Assembly (NCBI GenBank): GCA_016929795.1
Contig: JAFGIA010000043.1
Coordinates: 1 to 15,240, forward strand
Reading direction: 5' to 3'
From: Anaerolineae bacterium
GTDB taxonomy: Bacteria > Chloroflexota > Anaerolineae > JAAYZQ01
DNA: 15,240 bases
Of the stretch, positions 7,259 through 14,363 are shown piece by piece. The notes under the pieces were generated by a model. That model did no database searches, was not told the origin of the DNA, and saw nothing but the letters and a program-made list of their open reading frames with translations. The position numbers and the translations under genes are program-made. How positions within the stretch are numbered: the stretch's first letter is position 1; each line of letters opens with the position of its first letter.

Positions 7259-8113
7259 ATGCGTGCGAGACCCGAGACAATTCGCCGCTCTCCGATCGCC
7301 GGCAGTTGGTATCCCGGCGCGGAGCGCAGCCTGGCCAAGACCGTGGATGGTTACTTGCAGCAGATCGACGAGCCGCCGATCGAGGGCGAGCTGATCGCGC
7401 TCGTCAGCCCACACGCGGGCTATGCCTATTCCGGGCAGACGGCAGCCTACGCCTATCGCCAGCTCGAGGGGAGGGCGTACGATGCCGTCGTCCTCCTTGG
7501 CCCCAGCCACCGTGCCTGGGTGGGCGACTATGCTGTCAGCGCCGAGGATGCCTACCAGACGCCCCTCGGCCTTGTGCCCGTAGACCACGACCTGATCGCC
7601 GCCCTGGCCGAACAGGTGCCGCTGCGCCAGATAGAGGGCGATGCCGAGCACGCGCTCGAGATCCAGCTCCCCTTCCTCCAGCGCCAGCTCGACGTCTTTA
7701 GCCTGGTGCCGATCCTGATGAGTGCCGACACCCCCGCAGCCGCCGAGCGGCTGGCCACCGCCCTGGTGGGCATCATCCACAACCGCGCCGCGGCAGGCCG
7801 GCGCACGTTGCTCGTCGCCAGCTCTGATCTGCACCACATTGAAAACTATGCCGACGTGGTGCGCCGTGACCAGACCGTGGTCGAGGCGGTGGCGGCCTAC
7901 GACCTGGATGCGCTCCGGTTGGCACTGATGGCCCCCGGCAGCACGGTGTGTGGCCGGATGCCGATCCTGACCGTGATGCACGCCGGCCGTGCACTCGGTG
8001 CCGACCACGCCTGCGTACTGCACCACACCAACTCTGGCGATGTGACCGGCCAGCGGGTGCCGGGTCAGTACACCGTTGGTTATATGGCGGCTGCCGTCTA
8101 TAGAGCGCTTTAA
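7259..8113 (+). CDS. amrB: MEMO1-family protein (AmmeMemoRadiSam system protein B)
   Basis: This 284-residue protein belongs to the MEMO1/AmmeMemoRadiSam B family, which has a fold related to non-haem iron dioxygenases; the bacterial reaction is not established. The family signature is complete: RRSPIAGSWYP at the N-terminus, SPHAGYAYSG (H52), LLGPSHR (H84), EHALEIQLPFLQ, SSDLHH and TVCGRMPI (C231). H52, H84 and C231 match the two histidines and the cysteine that bind metal in human MEMO1. The usual partners, an AMMECR1 protein and a radical SAM enzyme, are not in the window. It is the first gene of an operon, ending four bases before priA. Family assignment is firm and function unknown. The symbol follows the system name and is provisional. 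Confidence 0.9.
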   Translation: MRARPETIRRSPIAGSWYPGAERSLAKTVDGYLQQIDEPPIEGELIALVSPHAGYAYSGQTAAYAYRQLEGRAYDAVVLLGPSHRAWVGDYAVSAEDAYQTPLGLVPVDHDLIAALAEQVPLRQIEGDAEHALEIQLPFLQRQLDVFSLVPILMSADTPAAAERLATALVGIIHNRAAAGRRTLLVASSDLHHIENYADVVRRDQTVVEAVAAYDLDALRLALMAPGSTVCGRMPILTVMHAGRALGADHACVLHHTNSGDVTGQRVPGQYTVGYMAAAVYRAL

Positions 8114-8117
8114 CTTG

Positions 8118-11036
8118 GTGTACGCCCAGGTCGTCGTCAACCGGCCCACCCACCGCCGCCCTTCCCTTGACGATGGGCCCATCGAGCACGATGTCACCCG
8201 CCTGGTGACCTACACCTACCGCCTGCCCGAGCGCCTGTGCGACCTGGCGGCGGTCGGGCACCTGGTGCAGGTTCCCTTGCAGCAAACCACCGCGCCCGGC
8301 GTGGTGGTGGCCCTGCTCGACCGGCCACCTGCCGACCTGCCCGCCGGCGTCGAGATCCGCGACGTCGACGACATCCTCGACCCACGGCCCGTGGTTACCC
8401 CGGCCCAGATCGAGCTCGTGCGTTGGATCGCCGCTACCTACCTGGCACCACTGAGCCAGGCCATGCGCCTCTTTCTGCCGCCGGGCCTCGAAGAGAGGAC
8501 AGTGCTTGTCGTGTCGCGGCGTGCCGGTGAGGATCTGCCGCCGGACCTGGCGCCAGACGAACGGGCGGCCCTGTCGATCATCCACCGGGCGGGCGGGCAC
8601 ATGAGGCTGAGCACGTTGTTGGCCCGCATCCGATCTGATGATCCCGAGGAGACGTTACGCGCCCTGGAAGAGAGGGGCCTGATCGTTGCCCGCCACCAGT
8701 TGGTGCCACCCACCGCCGCGCCACCGCGCGTCGAGTTTGCGCGCCTGCTCGCCGACGACGCCACGATCCGCGAGGCGGCGCTCCGCCTGGGCCGCCCCTC
8801 CAAGCAGGCCGACGCCCTCCTGATGCTGGCGCGCCACACGGGGCCACCTCTCACACTCGACGAGCTGTGCGCGCGCGTCGAGTGCACGGAAAGCCCTGTG
8901 CTTGCCCTGGCCGGGCACGGCTGGGTCGAGGTGACCCCCAGCCGCACGCTGGTCGTGGCACTACCGGGTGCGGACGATGCTGGCCTGGACCGCGCACCGC
9001 GCCAGGCGCAGCTTCTGTCGGCGCTGCTGCGCCACGCGCGCCCGGTCGAGTGGAGCGAGCTGGCTGCCGAGACCGGTGCCTCGCCTTCCATTGTCGCCGC
9101 GCTTGAGAGGAAAGGATGGGTGCGCCGTTTCGCCGAGTCGCGCCACGTCCTGCTCAAACTGCCGCTCGATCAGGTGCGGGCGCGCATCGTCGAGCTGCGC
9201 GGCGCCGAGCGCCAGGTGTCTGTCCTTGAGGCGCTGCGCGGCACGGTGGGGCGCGTCTGGGTGGGGGGGCTGTATGCCCAAACCGGCGCCGACCTGGGGG
9301 TGCTGCGCGCGCTGGCCGATCGTGGCTTGATCAGCCTGCATGCCGAAGAGTATGACCGCCCCCCGCCATCTGTGCGGGCGGCACCCCTGCGCCTCACACC
9401 AGAGCAGGCTGCTGCCTGGCAGCGGATCGAGCCGGCACTGAATGGGCAGCCGCCGGTCACCCTGCTCCACGGCGTGACCGGCTCGGGCAAAACCGAGCTA
9501 TACCTGCGCGCGCTGGAAAAGACGCTCGCCGCCGGCAGGCGCGCCATCGTCCTCGTGCCCGAGATCAGCCTGACCGCGCAGGCGGTGCGCCGCTTCGAGG
9601 CGCGGTTTCCCGGGCGCGTCGCCGTTCTGCACAGCCAGCTCAGCCTGGGCCAGCGTTATGCTGCCTGGGACCGCGTGCGCCGCGGTGAGGTTGACGTCGT
9701 CCTCGGACCACGCTCCGCACTCCTCGCCCCTGTCTCGCGCCTCGGCCTGATCGTGCTCGACGAGTCGCATGACGATTCCTACAAACAGGCCGAGCCGATC
9801 CCGCTGCCCGCCTACCATGCGCGCGACACCGCCGTCGCCCTGGGGCGCATCGCCGGCGCCCATGTCCTCCTGGGGAGCGCCACCCCTGACGTGGTCACCT
9901 ACCACCACGCCACGGCACCCGGCGCGCCCTACACCCTGGTCGGCCTGCCCAAGCGCATCGTGCGCGGCGGGCCCGGCGCGGCGGTCCAGACGACGGGCGT
10001 GCTGCCCCCGGTGCGCGTGGTCGACCTGCGCCAGGAGCTGCGCGCCGGCAACCGGAGCATCCTCAGCCGCGCCCTCCAGGAGGCCCTGAGCGCGACGCTT
10101 GCCGCTGGCCAACAGGCGATCCTCTTTCTCAACCGCCGTGGCGCCGCTACCTTTGTGCTCTGCCGTGACTGTGGCTATGTGGCACGCTGCCCCAACTGCG
10201 ACGTGCCGCTCACCTACCACCACGCGCAGATGCCCGGACACCTCGTGTGTCACCACTGCGGCCATCGCGAGCCGCCCCCGACCCACTGTCCGCGCTGCGG
10301 CGGGGCACACATCCGCTATTTTGGGCTGGGCACCGAGCGCGTCGAAGAGGCCGTGCATGAGCTCTATCCCGACGCGCGCCTGCTGCGCTGGGACAGCGAC
10401 ACCGCGTCGGGCACCGACCACGATCGCTACCTGCAAGCGCTCGCCGACCGCCGGGCCGACGTCCTGATCGGCACGCAGATGATCGCCAAGGGCCTCGACC
10501 TGCCGCTCGTCACCCTCGTGGGCGTCATCTCGGCCGACACGGCCCTTTACCTGCCCGATTATCGCGCCGCCGAGCGTACTTTCCAGCTCCTGGCCCAGGT
10601 GGCGGGCCGCGCCGGGCGCACCACGCGCGGCGGGCGCGCCATCGTCCAGACCTACGATCCTGACCATTATGCCATCCAGACTGCGGCGCGCCACGATTAC
10701 GGGGCATTCTACCGCCGCGAGCTGGCCGAGCGGCGCAAGCTGGGCTACCCACCCTTCAGCCGCCTCGTCGCCTTGCGCTTTGGCCACCAGGATGCCCACG
10801 TGGCGCGGTTCGCCGCCGAGCGCCTGGGGCGCTGGCTGCGCGAGCGGCTCGGCCGCCGCCAGCCCGGCGAGCCTGCCGTCGACCTCATCGGCCCCGTCCC
10901 CTGCTTCTACGGCGTCCTCCGCGGCCGCCACCGCTGGCAGATCATCCTGCGCGGCCACGATCCCACGGCGCTGCTGCGCGACGTGGCGTTGCCGGTGGGG
11001 TGGACGGTGGACGTGGACCCGGTGAGCCTGCTGTGA
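8118..11036 (+). CDS. priA: Primosomal protein N' (PriA), ATP-dependent replication restart helicase
   Basis: PriA binds stalled forks, unwinds DNA 3' to 5' and loads the primosome. This copy is 972 residues, far longer than the E. coli (about 730) and Bacillus (about 805) proteins. The N-terminal 3'-end-binding domain (about 1-105) is followed by a long stretch (about 140-415) that looks like several winged-helix units. The helicase core then shows Walker A GVTGSGKTE (from residue 452), DESH (548-551, where most PriA have DEEH), LGSATPDV, IGTQMIAKGLD and QVAGRAGR. Eight zinc cysteines are present at 682, 685, 691, 694, 711, 714, 724 and 727. The GTG at 8118 is chosen because family homology begins there (YAQVVVNRP). 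A TTG at 8076 would overlap the previous gene by 38 bases, and there is no strong Shine-Dalgarno for either start. Confidence 0.95.
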   Translation: MYAQVVVNRPTHRRPSLDDGPIEHDVTRLVTYTYRLPERLCDLAAVGHLVQVPLQQTTAPGVVVALLDRPPADLPAGVEIRDVDDILDPRPVVTPAQIELVRWIAATYLAPLSQAMRLFLPPGLEERTVLVVSRRAGEDLPPDLAPDERAALSIIHRAGGHMRLSTLLARIRSDDPEETLRALEERGLIVARHQLVPPTAAPPRVEFARLLADDATIREAALRLGRPSKQADALLMLARHTGPPLTLDELCARVECTESPVLALAGHGWVEVTPSRTLVVALPGADDAGLDRAPRQAQLLSALLRHARPVEWSELAAETGASPSIVAALERKGWVRRFAESRHVLLKLPLDQVRARIVELRGAERQVSVLEALRGTVGRVWVGGLYAQTGADLGVLRALADRGLISLHAEEYDRPPPSVRAAPLRLTPEQAAAWQRIEPALNGQPPVTLLHGVTGSGKTELYLRALEKTLAAGRRAIVLVPEISLTAQAVRRFEARFPGRVAVLHSQLSLGQRYAAWDRVRRGEVDVVLGPRSALLAPVSRLGLIVLDESHDDSYKQAEPIPLPAYHARDTAVALGRIAGAHVLLGSATPDVVTYHHATAPGAPYTLVGLPKRIVRGGPGAAVQTTGVLPPVRVVDLRQELRAGNRSILSRALQEALSATLAAGQQAILFLNRRGAATFVLCRDCGYVARCPNCDVPLTYHHAQMPGHLVCHHCGHREPPPTHCPRCGGAHIRYFGLGTERVEEAVHELYPDARLLRWDSDTASGTDHDRYLQALADRRADVLIGTQMIAKGLDLPLVTLVGVISADTALYLPDYRAAERTFQLLAQVAGRAGRTTRGGRAIVQTYDPDHYAIQTAARHDYGAFYRRELAERRKLGYPPFSRLVALRFGHQDAHVARFAAERLGRWLRERLGRRQPGEPAVDLIGPVPCFYGVLRGRHRWQIILRGHDPTALLRDVALPVGWTVDVDPVSLL

Positions 11037-11037
11037 G

Positions 11038-11667
11038 ATGCTGATGCCTTTGTTACTGATCCGCCACGGAGAGTCTGTGGCAAATGCCGAAAAACGGATC
11101 CAGGGCCAATTTGACTCGCCCCTGAGCGAGGTGGGACGTGCCCAGGTACGTATCCTTGGCCGCCGCTTGCTGCAGGAAGGGTGGGACGTCGCCGCGATCT
11201 ATGCCAGCGACCTGTCCCGCGCCAGCGAGACGGCCGAAATCGTGGGCGAGATGCTCAATGTCCCCGTCTGCCTCGATCCGCGCCTGCGCGAGTACGACGC
11301 CGGCGTACTCAATGGCCTCACCTGGGACGAGATCGATGCCCGCTACCCCGACCTGTGGCGCGAGATGCGCTCGAGCTCTGTCTGGGTGCCCATCCCCGGC
11401 GAGGAGGGGACGGGCGCCCTGGTCGATCGACTGGCAGACTTGGTGGCCGACGTGCGGGCGCGCCACGGCGACGGCCAGACGGTGGCCCTGGTGGGCCACG
11501 GCGCCAGCCTGGGCGTCCTCATCTGCAATCTGCTGGGCATCGACGCGCGGAACAAGCCGCAGCCCTTCCGCCTGGGCAATGCCTCCCTCAGCCTGGTCGA
11601 GTTCACGCTGCGCGGCGTGCGCGTCAGCCGGTTGAACGACACCTGCCACCTGATGTCCGATGCCTAA
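11038..11667 (+). CDS. Histidine phosphatase (phosphoglycerate mutase-like) family protein
   Basis: This 209-residue branch-1 histidine phosphatase carries LLIRHGES (catalytic H10), LREYDAGVLNGLTWDEI (E85, the probable proton donor) and VALVGHGASLG (second active-site H154). These proteins act through a phosphohistidine on varied substrates: phosphoglycerate, alpha-ribazole phosphate, nucleotides and others. The substrate cannot be chosen from sequence. The start is one base after the priA stop triplet; a second ATG two codons downstream is equally possible, since neither has a clear Shine-Dalgarno. It is the last gene of the MEMO-priA operon. No terminator hairpin is obvious before the tRNA promoter. 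Confidence 0.88.
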   Translation: MLMPLLLIRHGESVANAEKRIQGQFDSPLSEVGRAQVRILGRRLLQEGWDVAAIYASDLSRASETAEIVGEMLNVPVCLDPRLREYDAGVLNGLTWDEIDARYPDLWREMRSSSVWVPIPGEEGTGALVDRLADLVADVRARHGDGQTVALVGHGASLGVLICNLLGIDARNKPQPFRLGNASLSLVEFTLRGVRVSRLNDTCHLMSDA

Positions 11668-11710
11668 TGAGAGCACTTGGCAACAGCCATAGTCGACTTG
11701 TCCTCAAATC

Positions 11711-11739
11711 TTGTTTACTGCACCTCTTTGTGCTATAAT
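11711..11739 (+). promoter_or_regulatory. Promoter of the tRNA-Arg gene
   Basis: A -35 of TTGTTT (11711-11716), a 17-base spacer and TATAAT (11734-11739), with TGC just before it as an extended -10 element. The mature tRNA begins 12 bases after the -10, so there is almost no 5' leader. Confidence 0.8.
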
Positions 11740-11750
11740 GTCTTTTGTGG

Positions 11751-11823
11751 GCCCCAGTAGCTCAGAGGATAGAGCAGTGGTTTCCTAAACCATGTGTCGC
11801 AGGTTCGACTCCTGCCTGGGGTA
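11751..11823 (+). tRNA. tRNA-Arg (anticodon CCT)
   Basis: The 73 bases fold as a full cloverleaf. The acceptor GCCCCAG pairs with CTGGGGT (first pair G-U). The D arm is GCTC/GAGC with an eight-base loop. The anticodon stem GTGGT/ACCAT encloses TTCCTAA, giving anticodon CCT at 11784-11786, which reads AGG. The variable loop is GTGTC and the T arm GCAGG-TTCGACT-CCTGC. The discriminator is A and CCA is not encoded. A run of eight T (11831-11838) follows and may end transcription, although no hairpin other than the tRNA precedes it. The rest of the gap to 11979 shows no gene. Confidence 0.97.
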
Positions 11824-11979
11824 CTCGATCTTTTTTTTCACCGTTCGACAGGCACGCTCCACCCACGCGTGGCCTGAACTCTGACTTGAAGTCGGCTGCT
11901 CGCCTACGCCTGTTTAAGGAGTTCCGCCCGGCGGTACCTGAGAGCGGCTGGCGGCCGCGTTTCCTCATACGCTCCACAG

Positions 11980-12768
11980 TCACTGTCTGACCCTGGCGTG
12001 AAATAATACCACGTGCCTGGGCTGGATCACCGTGCCGCCAAAACGCTCGATTACGTCGTGAATGCCCGCAAACAGGCGGTCCCTCGTCTCCTCGTCCAGG
12101 CCCCGATGGCCCGAAAATGTCCTGAGAGACTTGACGTAACGATCACTGGTATAGATCTCGGACCAGGTGTATTGCTTCACCGTCACGTCTCCAAAGCAGC
12201 CCGATGCCGCCAGGTTCTCCTGGATGATCTCGATCACCCATTCCGCAGTGAACGACTTGTCTGGATTTTCGACCCCGGGCGCTCGCTCTCGATACACCTC
12301 CTCGATGGCCTGTGACCAATCGGTCTGGGGGTCGACGGGAACGAACCAGAAGAAGGCGGCCGACCCTGGATCCTTGAGCGCCCTGGCTACCTTGGGGTAT
12401 CCGATTTCCGGGGGTATCCAATGGAACGCGTCGGCGGATATGGCGAGGTCAAACCCCTTTTCCTCGATCACCCACTCCTCGAAGGCGACGTGGTGTATCT
12501 CGACGCCGGGATAGGCGCGGCAATTCTTGACTGCCAGCGCGGCGAGGCGCTCCCCCAGCTCGATCCCGGTGATGCGGTAACCACGGCGGGCAAAGGAAAC
12601 CGTCGCAGTTCCCGGGCCGCAGCCGATCTCCAGGATGCGGCCATCGGTCGGGATGCGTGACAGGGCGAGCACGTCGTCGATCAGCGCTTCCGGATAACCG
12701 GGCCGGACCTCGTTGTAGAGCTCGGCCACTTCTTCGAATGTAATCCGCCTGCTTCGGTCGATCGCCAT
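11980..12768 (-). CDS. Class I SAM-dependent methyltransferase (262 aa)
   Basis: This is a Rossmann-type methyltransferase. Motif I is RILEIGCGPGTATVSFA (about residues 44-60), the acidic end of strand 2 is GIELG, and FDLAISADAFHWI fits motif IV and the following helix; the aromatic AFHWI is common in methyltransferase type 11 and trans-aconitate-type enzymes. The C-terminal half (about 130-262) is a family-specific substrate cap with YTWSEIYTSDRYVKSLRTFSGH. The substrate cannot be assigned. It is the last gene of the minus-strand block, 53 bases after the other methyltransferase, which has a different sequence subfamily. The ATG at 12768 is preceded by GAGGG. No convincing terminator is seen downstream. 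Confidence 0.85.
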   Translation of the reverse strand: MAIDRSRRITFEEVAELYNEVRPGYPEALIDDVLALSRIPTDGRILEIGCGPGTATVSFARRGYRITGIELGERLAALAVKNCRAYPGVEIHHVAFEEWVIEEKGFDLAISADAFHWIPPEIGYPKVARALKDPGSAAFFWFVPVDPQTDWSQAIEEVYRERAPGVENPDKSFTAEWVIEIIQENLAASGCFGDVTVKQYTWSEIYTSDRYVKSLRTFSGHRGLDEETRDRLFAGIHDVIERFGGTVIQPRHVVLFHARVRQ

Positions 12769-12786
12769 CCTGGCCCTCGCATCTCA

Positions 12787-12805
12787 CTGCCGCGCCCGGC
12801 GGCAG
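12787..12805 (-). other. Small intergenic stem-loop between the two methyltransferase genes
   Basis: CTGCCGC and GCGGCAG pair perfectly (7 bp) around a five-base loop within the 53-base spacer. No U tract follows, so it is not a standard terminator. It may tune mRNA processing or be incidental in GC-rich DNA. Confidence 0.35.
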
Positions 12806-12821
12806 GCGCACGATTCTGGCG

Positions 12822-13484
12822 TCAAGCGCTCGCTTTGCTGCCGAGCATGTAATAGTTCACCGGCACTGGCTGCAGCACGTCTGTGTCCACGATTTCAAAC
12901 GTGTTCTCCTGGAACAGCCGGTGCAGATCCTCCCGGCGATAGTAGGCCAGGAACGGGACGGCACCTGTTACCTTGAGCAGCCTCTGCGCGGTCAGATATA
13001 GCCGCGCCTTGAGTGGCACCGGCTCGGCGTAGCAGTCCGTGGCTGTCACCAGGTGCCCGCCAGGGTGGAGCAGCCGCTGCGCTTCGCGCATCAGCGCCGC
13101 CGGCTCTTGCACCACGTGCAGGATGTTGAACAGGAGAACCATGTCGAAAGAGCCCGCGTCGTAGGGCAGCGCATAGCCGTCGTGCACGTGAAACTCGACG
13201 TTGGCCATGCCGGCGGCCTCCGCCTTGCGCCGCGCCACCGCCACCATCTCGGGGGCAATGTCCGTCCCGATCACGTGCCGCACGTGGGGCGCGATGCCCA
13301 GGGAGATGATGCCTGTGCCGCAGCCAATCTCCAGTACCTGCTGTTCAGGCGACACCACCGAGCGCGCCTTTTCTATCGACCGCCGGTACGCGGTCTCGAA
13401 CCACTCGAACGAACGTCGATCGTACCCGGGCGCCTGCCTGTCCCAGAAGCCTCTTTCCTTCGCCTGCCGGGTCGTTTCAGCCAT
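12822..13484 (-). CDS. Class I SAM-dependent methyltransferase (220 aa)
   Basis: This is a UbiE/type 11-like methyltransferase: VLEIGCGTGIISLGIA (motif I), IGTDIAPEMVAVARRKAE (motif II region), FHVHDGYALPYDAGSFDMVLLFNILHVV (motifs III-IV) and LLHPGGHLVTATD (motif VI region). The C-terminal part includes YYRREDLHRLF and ends PVNYYMLGSKASA, which probably shapes the acceptor site. The substrate is unknown. The ATG at 13484 is preferred over an in-frame upstream ATG at 13556: the MAETTRQAKERGFWDRQAPGYD start matches the family, AAGAGGCG lies just upstream, and the longer version would run into the preceding reading frame. That frame's stop is four bases before this start, which implies coupling. 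Confidence 0.85.
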   Translation of the reverse strand: MAETTRQAKERGFWDRQAPGYDRRSFEWFETAYRRSIEKARSVVSPEQQVLEIGCGTGIISLGIAPHVRHVIGTDIAPEMVAVARRKAEAAGMANVEFHVHDGYALPYDAGSFDMVLLFNILHVVQEPAALMREAQRLLHPGGHLVTATDCYAEPVPLKARLYLTAQRLLKVTGAVPFLAYYRREDLHRLFQENTFEIVDTDVLQPVPVNYYMLGSKASA

Positions 13485-13488
13485 GGGG

Positions 13489-13638
13489 TCACGCCTCTTG
13501 CAGAAAATCGTCGCACACAATGGCCGCCGCGCGGCCGGCAAAGCCGCCGGCCACACGCTGGCGGTCCAACTCGTTCATGGTCAGGGCGACGAGAAAGCTT
13601 TCGAGGTCAGGACTCTGCCGTCGCGCAAGCTGGAACAT
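13489..13638 (-). pseudogene. Out-of-frame 3' tail of the XRE regulator, or a 49-aa overlapping ORF
   Basis: In the frame shifted by one base from the XRE gene, translation reads MFQLARRQSPDLESFLVALT and on to a TGA at 13489. That gives 49 residues from an ATG, or a few more upstream to an in-frame TGA. The composition is protein-like (helical, with a hydrophobic pattern), unlike the low-complexity shadows elsewhere. It fills exactly the space between the XRE stop and the methyltransferase. A one-base change in the G run at 13669-13673 would join it to the XRE protein, giving about 224 residues. Alternatively it is a small translationally coupled gene. I favour the frameshift. Confidence 0.45.
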
Positions 13639-14164
13639 CTCGGCGGTTTGCTCGACCCAACACGTCTTCCCCCTCTTCGGTCACCTCGAGCAGCATCAGA
13701 AAGGCCTCGATCACCTGCTCCTGGTAGTCGTCGGGCAGGCGGGTGATGTGCTTGGCCAGACGGCGGATGCGCTCGGCGCGTTCGGGGTCGACGTCGCCGG
13801 CGTCGTTGTCCAACGTTGACTGGGAGCCCGCTTGCATCCCGCCAGGCCCATGAACCAGGTCGCGCAGGAGCGAGAGCACGTTCTGGCGCGTCTCGTCTGG
13901 CAGGCTGCGCAAGAGCGAGATCGCTTCCAGCTCCTCTTCGATCGACGGCGGCAGGCTGGGTAGCAGGCCTGCCAGGCGAAAGAGCTTTTCAGGGGATTCG
14001 TTCAGCGCCCAACTGACCTTCAGGCAGAACTCCCAGCCGGGTGTGCTTTCACCCCCCAGCACGCGATCTACTGTCCCAGGTGCCAGCCCGGCCTTCTGAT
14101 TCAGATCCTCAGGCGACCAATTTCTCCGTTCAACCTCCAGCTTTAGCCAGCGCGTGAGCTCCAT
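13607..14164 (-). CDS. XRE-family helix-turn-helix regulator, probably frameshifted at its C-terminus
   Basis: The 185-residue product has an N-terminal Cro/C1-type helix-turn-helix: WLKLEVERRNWSPEDLNQKAGLAPGTVDRVL, then GWEFCLKVSWALNESPEKLFRLAGLL (about residues 5-70). A helical region follows (SIEEELEAISLLRSLPDETRQNVLSLLRDLV, about 73-105), then a polar linker and another helix (RLPDDYQEQVIEAFLMLLEV). DNA binding is inferred from the fold; the target is unknown. The last 25 residues (from GEDVLG) are polar and end abruptly at 13607, while another frame continues as plausible protein to 13489. AGGAGG six bases before the ATG fixes the start. It follows the palindrome-rich gap after the Yip1-like gene and precedes two methyltransferase genes. 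Confidence 0.8.
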   Translation of the reverse strand: MELTRWLKLEVERRNWSPEDLNQKAGLAPGTVDRVLGGESTPGWEFCLKVSWALNESPEKLFRLAGLLPSLPPSIEEELEAISLLRSLPDETRQNVLSLLRDLVHGPGGMQAGSQSTLDNDAGDVDPERAERIRRLAKHITRLPDDYQEQVIEAFLMLLEVTEEGEDVLGRANRRDVPACATAES

Positions 14165-14220
14165 GGCTCCCTCCTAGATCGTCACCAAGTAGGCCAGCCA
14201 ATCAGGTCGGCCCACCGATG

Positions 14221-14256
14221 CACACCTGACAGGTCTCTGAAGACCTGTCAGGTGTG
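14221..14256. repeat. Perfect 16-bp hairpin palindrome
   Basis: CACACCTGACAGGTC (14221-14235) and GACCTGTCAGGTGTG (14242-14256) are exact reverse complements. The flanking T-A pair extends the stem to 16 bp with a CTGA loop. A weak T-rich stretch follows only on the plus strand, where no gene is being read. The site may therefore be a dispersed palindromic repeat or a protein-binding site and not a terminator. Confidence 0.8.
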
Positions 14257-14280
14257 TTTCTTTCCGAGAGACTGGTGTGG

Positions 14281-14359
14281 AATCCCTTTCAAATAAGCTC
14301 CAAGGCCCGCCTCGGGCCGCCCCCGGAGACGGGGGCTTGAGCTTTATTCGAAAGGGATT
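14281..14359. repeat. 79-bp element able to fold as a three-way junction
   Basis: An outer helix pairs 14281-14303 with 14337-14359: AATCCCTTTC with GAAAGGGATT, then AATAA, GCTC and AA with their partners, with one mismatch and one bulged base on each strand. Inside sit two adjoining hairpins: GGCCCG-CCT-CGGGCC (14304-14318) and GCCCCCG-GAGA-CGGGGGC (14319-14336, a GNRA-type loop). No base is unpaired at the junction. It begins four bases beyond the stop of the Yip1-like gene. It could be a MITE/REP-like repeat, a structured 3' UTR or a small RNA. No U tract marks it as a terminator. Confidence 0.75.
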
Positions 14360-14363
14360 GGAT

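Noticed and set aside
9498..10958. 486-codon minus-strand ORF antisense to priA
   Set aside because: Low-complexity Ala/Gly/Val-rich antisense frame over conserved helicase motifs, with no family signature.
11745..11990. Plus-strand ORF starting MWAPVAQRIEQWFPKPCVAGSTPAWGT
   Set aside because: It is a translation of the tRNA-Arg gene itself, a recurrent false hypothetical protein in databases. The minus-strand ORF 11762-11983 over the same tRNA is likewise spurious.
14221..14260. Hairpin 14221-14256 as the terminator of the Yip1-like gene
   Set aside because: On the minus strand the stem is followed by CATCGGTGGG, not a U tract. The T-rich side faces the plus strand, where no gene is present.
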